Positions 9,257 through 17,725 are shown, numbered from the stretch's first letter. The stretch: DNA of 64,000 nucleotides from Namhaeicola sp039714555 (GCA_039714555.1 JBDLJB010000009.1:1-64000), one strand, 5' to 3'. The notes: generated by a model from the sequence alone, not told the origin. Translations and numbers: made by a program.

Positions 9257-10261
9257 TTACCAACGAATTACAGCACTTCCCCAGGTAAAACCACTGCCAA
9301 AAGCTGCCAATACGATCAAATCATTATCTTTAATTTTACCTTTTTCCCAAGCTTCTGCTAAGGCAATAATTATTGAAGCAGCAGTAGTATTACCATACTT
9401 CATAATATTGTTATAAATTTGATCATCGGTCAATTTGAATTTATGCTGTACAAATTGAGAAATCCGTAAATTTGCTTGATGTGGAATAAACAAGTCTAGA
9501 TCATTTACCGTAAGATTATTTGCAGTTAAACCTTCCATAATAGATTCACTAAATCTTACTATTGCATGTTTAAAAACAAAAGTACCATCCATGTATGGAA
9601 AGTAGGAGATATCCTTACCTTTTGATTCAATAATTTTTGGCACCCAGTTTCTGATACTTGGAGAGGGGACAGTTAATTTATCAGCATATTTTCCCTGACT
9701 ATGTAAGTGTGAAGACAATATTCCTTTTGAATTGTCTTCTGTTCTTGATAATACACAAGCACCTGCACCATCACCAAAAATTACAGAAACACCTCTGCCA
9801 CGTGTTGTTTTATCTAGCCCGTTTGAATGATATTCAGAACCAATAACTAAAACATTTTTATACATACCGGTTTTAATAAATTGATCGGCAGTTGACAATG
9901 CATAAACAAAACCTGAACATTGATTTCTAATATCAATAGCTCCAACAGTTTGCATATCTAACATATCCTGAATTTGAACACCACTTCCTGGAAAATAATA
10001 ATCCGGACTCAAAGTAGCAAAAACAATAAAATCGATATCATCTTTTGTTAAACCAGATCTCTCAATAGCAATTCTAGCTGCTTTAGCACCCATTACTGAA
10101 GTTGTATCATCACTTCCTTCAGGTATCCATCTTCGTTCTTCTATTCCGGTTCTTTCTTTTATCCATTCATCATTGGTGTCCATCATTTTAGAAAGATCAT
10201 CATTTGTAACTATATTATCAGGAACATAAAATCCCAGTCCGGTTATTTTTGAATTATACAT
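9257..10261 (-). CDS. fabH: 3-oxoacyl-ACP synthase III (FabH type)
   Basis: Condensing enzyme that joins an acyl-CoA starter with malonyl-ACP to begin fatty acid synthesis. The Cys-His-Asn triad of the class is present: C115 in RNQCSGFVYAL, H261 in IPHQANLRI and N291 in KYGNTTAAS. The family start (KITGLGFYVPDNIVTN...DEWIKERTGI) is intact and the 334-residue length is normal. It stands alone, away from the plsX/fab operon, and flavobacteria usually carry several FabH paralogues. It may therefore prime branched-chain or secondary acyl synthesis instead of being the main FabH. Substrate choice is not predicted. Confidence 0.88.
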   Translation of the reverse strand: MYNSKITGLGFYVPDNIVTNDDLSKMMDTNDEWIKERTGIEERRWIPEGSDDTTSVMGAKAARIAIERSGLTKDDIDFIVFATLSPDYYFPGSGVQIQDMLDMQTVGAIDIRNQCSGFVYALSTADQFIKTGMYKNVLVIGSEYHSNGLDKTTRGRGVSVIFGDGAGACVLSRTEDNSKGILSSHLHSQGKYADKLTVPSPSIRNWVPKIIESKGKDISYFPYMDGTFVFKHAIVRFSESIMEGLTANNLTVNDLDLFIPHQANLRISQFVQHKFKLTDDQIYNNIMKYGNTTAASIIIALAEAWEKGKIKDNDLIVLAAFGSGFTWGSAVIRW

Positions 10262-10440
10262 GCTCTTTAAAAATTTAATTAGATTAAGAAAGTTGTTATT
10301 ATTACAATTTTAATGAATTTATTCTATATATACTAATATCTTAAAAATAAACATTTAAATGAAATTATCAAATTCTATTGAATAAAATGTTTATGTAATA
10401 ATTGTTATTTAAAATCAGTCTAAATAATAATAAGATTCAT

Positions 10441-10448
10441 TATCTTTG
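10441..10448 (+). promoter_or_regulatory. -7 box (TATCTTTG) upstream of the DUF59-like gene
   Basis: Perfect TAnnTTTG match 25 bases before the ATG at 10473. No well-placed TTG was found upstream. Confidence 0.4.
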
Positions 10449-10472
10449 TAGTAGTTTTTAAATAATATTAAA

Positions 10473-10766
10473 ATGATAACAAAAAATGACATTATTAATG
10501 CAATATCAGGAGTGCAACATCCTGCCATTGCAAATACTTTAATAAACCTTGGTTTAGTTAGAGAAGTAGAATTTAATAATAATTTAGCTACTGTGATATT
10601 TGCTTTTCCATTTCCGAATATCCCAATTGCTGAGCAATTAATTTACTCGGTTTATGAACCAATTAAAGAACTTGGAGTTGATTTTGATTACTCAACAGAT
10701 GATATGACCGAAGATGAAAAAGCAAAATTTATGCAATTGGAAGCTGAGGGTTGGAAAGGATTATAA
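10473..10766 (+). CDS. MIP18/DUF59-family iron-sulfur assembly-like protein
   Basis: A 97-residue soluble protein resembling the DUF59 domain found alone (SufT, MIP18) or at the N-terminus of Mrp-type ATPases, which assist Fe-S cluster maturation. The fold signature is seen in DIINAISGVQHPAIANTLINLGLVREVEF followed by a beta strand (ATVIFAFPFPN). The CP loop that holds the conserved Cys in many members is replaced by FPFPNIPIA, so this copy lacks that Cys. It lies 31 bases before a zinc-ribbon gene, probably in one transcript. An Fe-S role is an inference from family and context. Confidence 0.7.
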   Translation: MITKNDIINAISGVQHPAIANTLINLGLVREVEFNNNLATVIFAFPFPNIPIAEQLIYSVYEPIKELGVDFDYSTDDMTEDEKAKFMQLEAEGWKGL

Positions 10767-10797
10767 ATTAAATTTGGTGAATAAAATTTAAAAAATT

Positions 10798-11037
10798 ATG
10801 AACGGAAGAAATTCAAATAAAGGACATGGTAGAGGCTCAGGTAATGGGAGCGGACAAGGATTTGGACATGGAGGTGGTCAAGGAAGAAATAATGGTAAGG
10901 GATCAGGTCCGGGAGGTTTTTGTGAATGTGCTAAATGTGGAGAAAAGATACCACACCAACGAGGAGTTAAATGTACAACATTAAAATGTCCATCATGTGG
11001 GAATACCATGGTGAATGAATTGTTGTTAGAGAAGTAA
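10798..11037 (+). CDS. Gly-rich small protein with C-terminal CxxC zinc ribbon
   Basis: A 79-residue protein in two parts. Residues 1-40 are an unstructured Gly/Asn/Ser/Arg stretch. Residues 41-79 are a metal-binding ribbon with CECAKCG, HQRGVKC and CPSCGNTM. This ribbon (Cys pairs around a PHxRG motif) is recalled from small proteins of anaerobes encoded near Mrp/NifB-type Fe-S or Fe-Mo cofactor genes. It follows the DUF59-like gene by 31 bases and precedes the dehydrogenase gene by 12 bases. Whether it binds zinc, iron or an Fe-S cluster cannot be told from sequence. Confidence 0.7.
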   Translation: MNGRNSNKGHGRGSGNGSGQGFGHGGGQGRNNGKGSGPGGFCECAKCGEKIPHQRGVKCTTLKCPSCGNTMVNELLLEK

Positions 11038-11049
11038 AACTATTTTAGT

Positions 11050-11862
11050 ATGCTTAGTAATAAAACTATACTGTTAACAGGATCAACAGATGGTATAGGA
11101 AAAAAGGCAGCATTTATGTTAGCTAAAAGTGATGCTATTTTGCTAATGCATGGAAAAAATATTGAAAAAGGAAGAAAAATCAGAAATGAGATAATTGAGA
11201 AAACAAAAAATACAAATGTGTTCTATTTCAACTCTGATTTTTCTTCTTTTGATGAAATAGATAAGCTCTCTGATGATATTCATAAACAATTTTCGCATAT
11301 AGACATTTTAGTTAATAATGCTGGTATATACGAAAGTGAAAAAATAATTCTTAATAATGGAGTTGAGAAAAATTTCATGGTAAATCATCTGGCCGGTTTT
11401 ACGCTTACCATCAAGTTATTGGATTTACTAAATAAATCTCAAAATGCAAGAATTATTAATGTTAGTTCGATGATCCATGCCAATAATATTGATTTTGAAA
11501 ATTTAAATGCTGAAAAGTTTTATTCGGGCGATAATGCTTACTCTTTTTCAAAATTATGTAATATTCTTTTCACATATGAATTAAGTGATATTTTAAAAGA
11601 TGAAAATATTACAGTAAATACGTTGCATCCCGGAGTTATTGATACAAAATTATTAAGAGCCGGTTGGGGAGTAATAGGATCTTCTGTGAATGAAGGAGCG
11701 AATCGTATATTATATTTGGCTCGTTCAAAAGGTCTAAAAAATGTAAGTGGTAGATATTTTATAAACGATAAGGCTGTAAAATCTGCAGATATATCTTATG
11801 ATTTAGCTATAAGGAAAAAACTTTGGGATATTAGTTTAAAATATGCAAACCTAAAACAGTAA
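11050..11862 (+). CDS. Short-chain dehydrogenase/reductase (SDR)
   Basis: NAD(P)-dependent oxidoreductase of 270 residues. The Rossmann motif TGSTDGIG is near residue 10. NNAG follows in the beta-4 strand, and the catalytic Ser and YxxxK appear in NVSSMIH and YSFSKL. The downstream PGVIDTKLL stretch and overall look are those of retinol-dehydrogenase/WWOX-like SDRs. It is third in a tight run after the DUF59-like and zinc-ribbon genes (12-base gap). The substrate is unknown. Confidence 0.85.
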   Translation: MLSNKTILLTGSTDGIGKKAAFMLAKSDAILLMHGKNIEKGRKIRNEIIEKTKNTNVFYFNSDFSSFDEIDKLSDDIHKQFSHIDILVNNAGIYESEKIILNNGVEKNFMVNHLAGFTLTIKLLDLLNKSQNARIINVSSMIHANNIDFENLNAEKFYSGDNAYSFSKLCNILFTYELSDILKDENITVNTLHPGVIDTKLLRAGWGVIGSSVNEGANRILYLARSKGLKNVSGRYFINDKAVKSADISYDLAIRKKLWDISLKYANLKQ

Positions 11863-11979
11863 ATAAGTTATAGTAGCTGAAGAAATACAAGAAGTGTTTA
11901 GTTAAAATATTTGTTTTTAGTTTTATATAAAGTATTTGATTTTTCTATCTCATTATTCTAAAATTTTATAAGATTAGTT

Positions 11980-12009
11980 TTGACTTTAAAATTATATTCA
12001 CAAACTTTG
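11980..12009 (+). promoter_or_regulatory. Probable promoter of the superoxide reductase-like gene
   Basis: TTG at 11980-11982 and AAACTTTG at 12002-12009 are 19 bases apart. The -7 box departs from TAnnTTTG only at its first base. It ends 43 bases before the ATG. Confidence 0.45.
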
Positions 12010-12052
12010 TATTAAGATATAAAATATTAACTTAATACATAAATTTAATTCC

Positions 12053-12433
12053 ATGAAAATTAATAGATATCAAGACCTATCGGAAGTTGAAAAAGAAGCG
12101 AAAAAAGATTATATAGACAGACATTCTGCCTTTGTACATTGTGATGGTTCTGCCAAAAAAGGCGAAAAATTTAAAGTAAAAGTTCAGGTTGGTGATGCAT
12201 ATTTACATCCTGATGATTTTGACCATTATATTGCTTGGGTGCAACTTTGGGATGGTGAAAATATGTTGTCTGAATCAACTTTTACAGCTGGAGCTTTAGG
12301 TGGAGCACCTAATAATGTAGAAGTAGATTACCATATAGTACCAACAAAAAAAATGAAACTTACAGCTATGGCTTTTTGTACCAAACACGGTTTATGGCAA
12401 AGTGATGAGGTTGTTGTAGAAATTGTAAAGTAA
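12053..12433 (+). CDS. Superoxide reductase-like protein (neelaredoxin/desulfoferrodoxin centre II family)
   Basis: A small non-haem iron protein expected to reduce superoxide to peroxide without making oxygen. It has 126 residues and lacks the N-terminal desulforedoxin domain, so it is the one-iron type. The His4-Cys iron site can be placed: H24 (DRHSAF), H52 and H58 (HPDDFDH), C109 and H112 (CTKHGLW). The Glu-Lys pair of classical enzymes before the first His appears as D22-R23, a conservative change. It has its own probable promoter and terminator, 190 bases after the SDR gene. Such genes are commoner in anaerobes than in aerobic flavobacteria. Confidence 0.8.
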   Translation: MKINRYQDLSEVEKEAKKDYIDRHSAFVHCDGSAKKGEKFKVKVQVGDAYLHPDDFDHYIAWVQLWDGENMLSESTFTAGALGGAPNNVEVDYHIVPTKKMKLTAMAFCTKHGLWQSDEVVVEIVK

Positions 12434-12458
12434 AACATAATTTTTAGTATTAAATATT

Positions 12459-12496
12459 AAACAGAGATTACGAAAAGTAAGTCTCTGTTTTTTTTT
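12459..12496 (+). terminator. Terminator after the superoxide reductase-like gene
   Basis: AAACAGAGA pairs with TCTCTGTTT across a 13-base loop, followed by a run of ten T residues. Confidence 0.75.
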
Positions 12497-12641
12497 TACT
12501 TAAAAAATCTTCAAATTAACGAATCTTCACATTATTTAATTTTCAAATAATTTATACCTGTCATCTTGTCATTTAATTCGTTTTGGTATTTATTTTGATT
12601 AATATGATCTAGTAAAAATTTAAAAAAATAAAAATATAATT

Positions 12642-14573
12642 ATGGCAAAAGGTAAAATTAATGTAGCGGTAGAAAATATATTTCCGTTAATTAAAAAGTT
12701 TTTATATTCAGATCATGAAATATTCTTGCGTGAATTGATCTCAAACGCAACAGATGCAACTCTAAAATTAAAGCATTTGGCTTCGATTGATGAATTTAAA
12801 GGTGATTCTGACAATGTGAGTATTGAAGTAAAAGTTGATAAGGAAGAAAAAAAGATCCATATTATCGACCAAGGTGTGGGTATGACCAAGGAAGAAGTTA
12901 AAAAGTACATCAATGATGTTGCTTTTTCGGGTGCAGAAGAGTTCTTAGACAAATACAAAGATGAAAAAAATGATTCAGGTATTATAGGTCATTTTGGTCT
13001 AGGTTTTTATTCGGCTTTTATGGTAGCTGATCAGGTTGAAATTCATACAAGATCTTTTAATGAAGATGAAGATGCTGCACATTGGACATGTGATGGTTCA
13101 CCAGAATACACCTTAAAAAAATCAGATAAAAAAGAGAGGGGAACTGAAATTATTTTACATATAGCAGAAGATTCTACAGAGTTCTTGGAAGAAAGTCGCA
13201 TTAGTGAATTATTGAACAAATACAATAAATTTATGCCAATTCCGATTAAATTCGGAACAAAAGAAATTGCAGATCCTAATCATACACCAAAAACCACAAA
13301 AGATAAAGATGGTAAGGAAACTACTGAGGATCAAAAAATGATCACAGTTGATAATATCATCAATAATCCAAATCCGGCATGGACAAAAAAACCAAGTGAC
13401 CTAAAAGGTGAAGACTATTCATCTTTTTATCGTGAGTTGTATCCAATGCAATTTGAAGAACCACTTTTTCATATTCATTTAAATGTTGATTATCCTTTTA
13501 ATTTAACAGGAATTTTATATTTCCCTAAATTAACAACCAATATTGATGTTCAAAAAGATAAAATACAATTATATCAAAATCAGGTTTTTGTAACAGATAA
13601 TGTTGAAGGAATTGTACCTGATTTTTTACAGATGTTACGTGGTGTTATTGATTCACCCGATATTCCTTTAAATGTTTCTCGTAGCTATTTACAGGCAGAT
13701 GGAGCAGTAAAAAAGATATCTTCTTATATTTCTAAGAAAGTAGCCGATAAATTAAATTCAATTTTCAAAAATAATCGTGAAGATTTTGAAAAGAAATGGA
13801 ATGATATTAAGATCGTTATTGAATATGGTATGTTATCTGAACCAAAATTCTTTGAAAAAGCTCAAAATTTTGCATTGTACCCAACGGTAAATGACAAGTA
13901 TTTTACCTTTGAAGAGTTTAAAGAAAAAACCAAAGCTGCCCAAACTGATAAGGATGGAAATTTGGTAATTCTATATGCATCTAATCTTGATGAACAGCAC
14001 AGTTTTATAGAAGAAGCAGAGGCTAAAGGATATGAAGTATTGCTATTGGATTCTCCAATTGTTTCTCACCTGATACAAAAATTAGAAAGTGAAAATTCTG
14101 AATTATCAGATAAAAATCAACCAATTAAATTTGCACGCGTTGATGCAGATTCTATTGAAAAATTGATTCCTAAACAAGACGATCAAATTTCAAAATTGAG
14201 TGATGAAGATCAGGGAAAATTAAAAACAATTGTAGAAGAAATAGTTCCTAAAGAAAAATATACTGTTCAGTTAGAGGCTTTAGATTCTAATTCTAATCCG
14301 TTTATCATCACTCAACCTGAGTTTATGCGTAGAATGAAAGAAATGCAACAAACCGGTGGTGGTGGAATGATGGGAATGGGTAATTTTCCTGAAATGTACA
14401 ATTTAGTTGTAAACACCAATAGTGATTTGATGCAAAAAATATTAAAAGCAAAAGCTAAACGTACTGAGTATGTGAATCAAGCATTGGATTTGGCTAGATT
14501 ATCACAAAATCTTTTACAAGGAAAAGAAATGACTGATTTTATTAAACGTAGTTATGATTTGATGAAGAGTTAA
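12642..14573 (+). CDS. htpG: Molecular chaperone HtpG (Hsp90 family)
   Basis: ATP-driven cytosolic chaperone dimer. The N-terminal GHKL ATPase domain shows FLRELISNATDA, DQGVGMTKEE and GHFGLGFYSAFMV. The middle domain holds the ATP-contacting Arg region (NVSRSYLQ), and a C-terminal dimerisation region ends near residue 643. The length slightly exceeds the E. coli protein because of a charged insert around residues 215-230 (TPKTTKDKDGKETTEDQ), which is usual in the phylum. It is monocistronic and followed by a GC-rich hairpin. No clear heat-shock operator was recognised upstream. Confidence 0.96.
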   Translation: MAKGKINVAVENIFPLIKKFLYSDHEIFLRELISNATDATLKLKHLASIDEFKGDSDNVSIEVKVDKEEKKIHIIDQGVGMTKEEVKKYINDVAFSGAEEFLDKYKDEKNDSGIIGHFGLGFYSAFMVADQVEIHTRSFNEDEDAAHWTCDGSPEYTLKKSDKKERGTEIILHIAEDSTEFLEESRISELLNKYNKFMPIPIKFGTKEIADPNHTPKTTKDKDGKETTEDQKMITVDNIINNPNPAWTKKPSDLKGEDYSSFYRELYPMQFEEPLFHIHLNVDYPFNLTGILYFPKLTTNIDVQKDKIQLYQNQVFVTDNVEGIVPDFLQMLRGVIDSPDIPLNVSRSYLQADGAVKKISSYISKKVADKLNSIFKNNREDFEKKWNDIKIVIEYGMLSEPKFFEKAQNFALYPTVNDKYFTFEEFKEKTKAAQTDKDGNLVILYASNLDEQHSFIEEAEAKGYEVLLLDSPIVSHLIQKLESENSELSDKNQPIKFARVDADSIEKLIPKQDDQISKLSDEDQGKLKTIVEEIVPKEKYTVQLEALDSNSNPFIITQPEFMRRMKEMQQTGGGGMMGMGNFPEMYNLVVNTNSDLMQKILKAKAKRTEYVNQALDLARLSQNLLQGKEMTDFIKRSYDLMKS

Positions 14574-14598
14574 TAAAAAATTAAATATTTAAAATCTA

Positions 14599-14628
14599 AA
14601 ATCCTCGGCTAAAGTCGGGGATTTTTTT
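14599..14628 (+). terminator. htpG terminator
   Basis: AATCC-CGGC pairs with GTCG-GGATT around a TAAA loop and is followed by seven T residues. Confidence 0.75.
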
Positions 14629-14761
14629 ATTAAATTTCACAAATTAAAATATTGATAATCTTAGTTAAGATAAACAATAAATATTTAAAAACATCAATAA
14701 TTAGTAACAAATGTCACTTATAAATACAACAAAACTTAATACATTAATTTATTAATTATTG

Positions 14762-14769
14762 TATGTTTG
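14762..14769 (+). promoter_or_regulatory. -7 box (TATGTTTG) upstream of the lipoprotein gene
   Basis: Perfect TAnnTTTG match 40 bases before the ATG at 14810. No TTG sits at the expected distance. Confidence 0.35.
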
Positions 14770-14809
14770 ATTTATTATAAAAATTAATAAATCAATTAAA
14801 ATAGTATCT

Positions 14810-15424
14810 ATGAAAAAGGTTATTTTCTTATCAATTATTGTATTAAATGTATTGTTAACAAGTTGTGCATCAGCTTATAAAGAAATATCACCAAATACTC
14901 AAAATTATCTTTCCTCTAATGAAGATGATGGTGTGTTACTTCAATATAAATATGATGTTTTAAAGAAAAAGAAGTACTATAAAAAAGAAGCCAAAAAAGG
15001 GATTAAAGTAGTATCACTAAAAATAACAAATAAAACTAATGATGAATTGATTTTCGGCAAGGATATCAAATTAGTCAATTCACAGGGTATAGATCTTTTA
15101 TTAGCTAGTAATAGTGAAACATATGATATTCTAAAGCAAAAATCAGGATTGTACTTTTTATATCTTTTATTGGGTTTTGTAAGTGTTAATACATTTGATG
15201 AATATGGTAATATTGATAATTCAATACCTGTTGGTTTGGTTATAGGACCCGGAGTTGCTTTAGGTAACTTTTTTGTTGCAAATACTGCAAATAAAAAATT
15301 AAAAGGTGAATTGACAAGCTATGATTTGTATGGGAAAACCATTAAAAGTGGCGAAACTGTTTATGGTATGATCGGTATTAAGGCTGAAAGCGCTGAAACT
15401 ATTAATATAAAGGTTATTAATTAG
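14810..15424 (+). CDS. Lipoprotein of unknown function
   Basis: A 204-residue protein with a lipoprotein signal (MKKVIFLSIIVLNVLLTSC, lipid-modified Cys at 19), so it is envelope-anchored. The mature part has a lysine-rich segment (KKKKYYKKEAKKG) followed by what looks like a beta-sandwich (VVSLKITNKTNDELIFGKDIKLV). A hydrophobic stretch around residues 117-165 holds FLYLLLGFV and VGLVIGPGVALGNFFV, possibly a glycine-rich membrane-associated loop. No known family was recognised. It ends 21 bases before a strong GC-rich hairpin shared with the convergent dipeptidase gene. Confidence 0.7.
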   Translation: MKKVIFLSIIVLNVLLTSCASAYKEISPNTQNYLSSNEDDGVLLQYKYDVLKKKKYYKKEAKKGIKVVSLKITNKTNDELIFGKDIKLVNSQGIDLLLASNSETYDILKQKSGLYFLYLLLGFVSVNTFDEYGNIDNSIPVGLVIGPGVALGNFFVANTANKKLKGELTSYDLYGKTIKSGETVYGMIGIKAESAETINIKVIN

Positions 15425-15444
15425 TTTAGGATTTGTATAAAAAA

Positions 15445-15497
15445 CTGGGGGTCTGACTTCATCCGTTACTGGTATCAGTCAAACCCCCACTTTTTTT
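15445..15497. terminator. Large GC-rich hairpin between convergent genes
   Basis: TGGGGGTcTGACT pairs with AGTCAaACCCCCA across a 20-base loop, followed by seven T residues on the plus strand. It is unusually GC-rich and long for this genome and can also fold on the minus strand. Confidence 0.75.
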
Positions 15498-15513
15498 ATT
15501 GTTATTTGAGTTT

Positions 15514-16212
15514 TTATTCTATAGGAAAATCAAAATAGGTATCAGGGTATGGTTCATTATTTAAAGTAAAATGCCACCATTCTTTCTCGTAACTTTTAAA
15601 CCCTTCTTTTTCCATTCTTCGTTTTAAAAGCAATCTTAATGCCCGTTGATTTTTAGTAATATATTGATAATCGGTATGTGACTTTTCATCGAAGAGATCA
15701 TATTCACCACCCATATTTAAAATTCTTCCCGTGGTAAGTGAAACTATGGTAAGATCAAGTGTGCTTCCTCTACTGTGTCCCGATTTCTCAGAGATATATC
15801 CTAATTCAAAAAGGTCTTTTTTGTCAACATTTGGATAAAATTTCTCTTTCATTAAAGTATCCTCTTCATCTTTTGCCCAATCAATAAATTGATCAACGGC
15901 TCTTTGCGGACGATAAGCATCGTAAACTAACAATCCAAAACCTAATCTTTCTAAACCGTCTTGAACTTTTTTTAAGGCTGCTGCAGCTTCTTTGGTAAGT
16001 AATAATTTTGCATCGTTGTAACCATCAATAGGTTTTCCAATAAAATTATTTGATCCGAAATAACGCATATCAGAACGTAAATTTGGCATGAGTTCCTTTA
16101 AATACACAAAATTCTTGTTTGCAGGAGGATCTTTTTCAACGGTTTGTGATTCAGTTGTAAAACTAAAAAAAACGAGGACTAAAATTATTTTTAATATCTT
16201 ATTCATTTTCAT
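15514..16212 (-). CDS. ddpX: D-alanyl-D-alanine dipeptidase (VanX/DdpX type, peptidase M15D), exported
   Basis: Zinc dipeptidase that splits D-Ala-D-Ala, here probably in periplasmic peptidoglycan turnover. The 232 residues start with a signal peptide (MKMNKILKIILVLVFFSFTTES). The M15 zinc signature SxHxxGxxxD is present as SGHSRGSTLD, and the catalytic Glu plus third zinc His appear in KEWWHFT. FGLLVYDAYRPQRAV is typical of VanX proteins. No vanA/vanH-like ligase or dehydrogenase is adjacent, so vancomycin resistance is not implied. Confidence 0.9.
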   Translation of the reverse strand: MKMNKILKIILVLVFFSFTTESQTVEKDPPANKNFVYLKELMPNLRSDMRYFGSNNFIGKPIDGYNDAKLLLTKEAAAALKKVQDGLERLGFGLLVYDAYRPQRAVDQFIDWAKDEEDTLMKEKFYPNVDKKDLFELGYISEKSGHSRGSTLDLTIVSLTTGRILNMGGEYDLFDEKSHTDYQYITKNQRALRLLLKRRMEKEGFKSYEKEWWHFTLNNEPYPDTYFDFPIE

Positions 16213-16340
16213 AGAAATTGTTAAAGTAAATCTATAAACGTTTAATTTGTTAATTTATTTTAAAAACTTAAATGATTATGATGAATTATTAATATTTAAA
16301 TAGATAATGATAAGAATTAACCTAATAAACAAAATTAACA

Positions 16341-16722
16341 ATGGCTACTAACTAAACATTACAAAATGGGCAAAATGTAAATATTTTTTTAAATAAAATA
16401 GATAATGAATAAAAACGTATTGATGCTTTTGAAATTATATAATTATTGAAAAAAATTATCAATGAAATGCCTAAAATGTGGAGAACAAGTATAGTTGGTT
16501 TTGGTAAATATCACTATAAATATAAAAGCGGGAGGGAAGGAGATATGTTTTTAACTGGTTTTTCTCCGTGAAAGCAAAACATCACCTTATATATAATGAA
16601 TGGATTAGAAATGTATGATAGTATAAAAAAATAGATAAATCTTGTTTTTATATTAAAAATTAGATGATATTGATAGAGATCAATTAATTGAAATGATTAC
16701 AGAATCAGTTAAAAAAAACTAG
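16341..16722 (+). pseudogene. Decayed DUF1801 (YdhG-like) gene
   Basis: Reading from the ATG at 16341 gives recognisable DUF1801 sequence. A VNIFLNKIDNE stretch is followed by MPKMWRTSIVGFGKYHYKY, SGREGDMFLTGFSP, KQNITLYIMNG and, after frame changes, KKLDDIDRDQLIEMITE with a stop at 16720. In-frame stops occur at 16353, 16410, 16440, 16569 and 16632. Two frame changes lie between 16634 and 16660, one of which looks like loss of a single A in an A run. At least two of the stops look like C-to-T changes of Gln or Arg codons. Intact relatives are cytosolic proteins of about 130-145 residues with unknown function. The decay is clear; the family name is from memory of its very conserved core. Confidence 0.8.
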
Positions 16723-16734
16723 AAAATGAAATCA

Positions 16735-17520
16735 TTAACCATAAATATCATTTAAAATCTTGGCCAAACGAATACCCGCAATATACAATTGCATTTGTAC
16801 CGTATCAAAGTTGTCATAAGAATATCGATAGCCTAACTTATCACCAATCTTAGCTGATTGATAAACTTTTTCAGCAATTAAATGTACTTCGTCAACCCAC
16901 TGGCTTACAGATCCGTTTTGTTTTGACTTTATCCATTCTTTAGGGTATTCTACCAAATTATCAGCCAATTCTGTATAGCTCATTTTATTTGACTCAATCA
17001 TATCACTATCCCAAACTCTATGCAAATTTGTGCCTCTATTGAACCATCTTACCTGAAAATCATTACCGCCTTTATCATCAGCTAAGCCTGCATGTAGGGG
17101 TTGATGTAGATCACCAACTAAATGAACTAATAATTTTAAATAAAATACTTGATCTTCATTGCTTGAATTTTTATCTTTTAAAATTGCAATACATTTTTCT
17201 ATGCCTATTACGACGTCTCCATTTGAACTTTTTTGAGAATCTTTATAAGAAGTTCCAAATGGATAATTTACATAGTGCCAAGGTCTGAATTGGTCATATT
17301 TTTTATCAGATTTAATATCATCACCAAAAGTTGATACTAATGCTAAACTTTGACCATGTAAAATTTTTTCAATTTTTCGTTTTGTTTTATTGGTTAGGTG
17401 CTTTTGAGCAATATCTCCAATGGTTCTATGGCCTGTAGCTCCCCAGTTTGGGCTATTTTTAGCATTTGTATATAAAAAGAATAAGCTAAATAGTAATATT
17501 AAAAAATATTTAATTTTCAT
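16735..17520 (-). CDS. S1/P1 nuclease family, exported zinc phosphodiesterase
   Basis: Trinuclear-zinc nuclease acting on single-stranded nucleic acid outside the cytoplasm. A signal peptide ends near residue 20. The mature N-terminus has the typical zinc-ligand Trp in NWGATGHRTIG, and further ligands follow: the Asp pair in STFGDDI, His in RPWHYVNY, and the HLVGDLHQPLHAG block with GGNDFQVRW and NLHRVWD. At 261 residues it is a complete member. It probably serves nucleotide or phosphate scavenging. It faces the DUF1801 remnant (12 bases apart at the 3' ends) in a region of gene decay but is itself intact. Confidence 0.92.
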   Translation of the reverse strand: MKIKYFLILLFSLFFLYTNAKNSPNWGATGHRTIGDIAQKHLTNKTKRKIEKILHGQSLALVSTFGDDIKSDKKYDQFRPWHYVNYPFGTSYKDSQKSSNGDVVIGIEKCIAILKDKNSSNEDQVFYLKLLVHLVGDLHQPLHAGLADDKGGNDFQVRWFNRGTNLHRVWDSDMIESNKMSYTELADNLVEYPKEWIKSKQNGSVSQWVDEVHLIAEKVYQSAKIGDKLGYRYSYDNFDTVQMQLYIAGIRLAKILNDIYG

Positions 17521-17609
17521 AGTGATATTATTAGCTGGCTAAATTAATTAAAAATGAAGGTTTTTAATAATAAAATCTTCTTTTAATATTAGATATGAAT
17601 ATAAATTAA

Positions 17610-17725
17610 TTAGTGCTCATCAGTTCTATAATCAGAATAAGCACTCATGCCATGTTCACTAATATCTAAACCTTCAATTTTTTCAATTTAGGATACGTGT
17701 AAACCTATTGTTTTTTAAGAATTTA
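17610..17725 (-). pseudogene. C-terminal remnant of an ammonium transporter (AmtB) gene
   Basis: On the minus strand the end of this stretch reads KIEGLDISEHGMSAYSDY followed by RTDEH and a stop. This is the conserved cytoplasmic tail of Amt proteins (usually EIEGLDxSEHGxxAY). Upstream, in the same frame, TIGLHVS is followed by a stop codon where Amt proteins have TIGLRVS plus a few acidic residues. Nothing earlier of the eleven-helix channel was found, so the gene has been deleted down to its last 30-odd codons. No start or promoter remains. Confidence 0.75.

Noticed and set aside
15514..16212. Vancomycin-resistance gene cluster (vanX)
   Set aside because: Only the dipeptidase is present; there is no adjacent D-Ala-D-Lac ligase or dehydrogenase, and the protein is exported.
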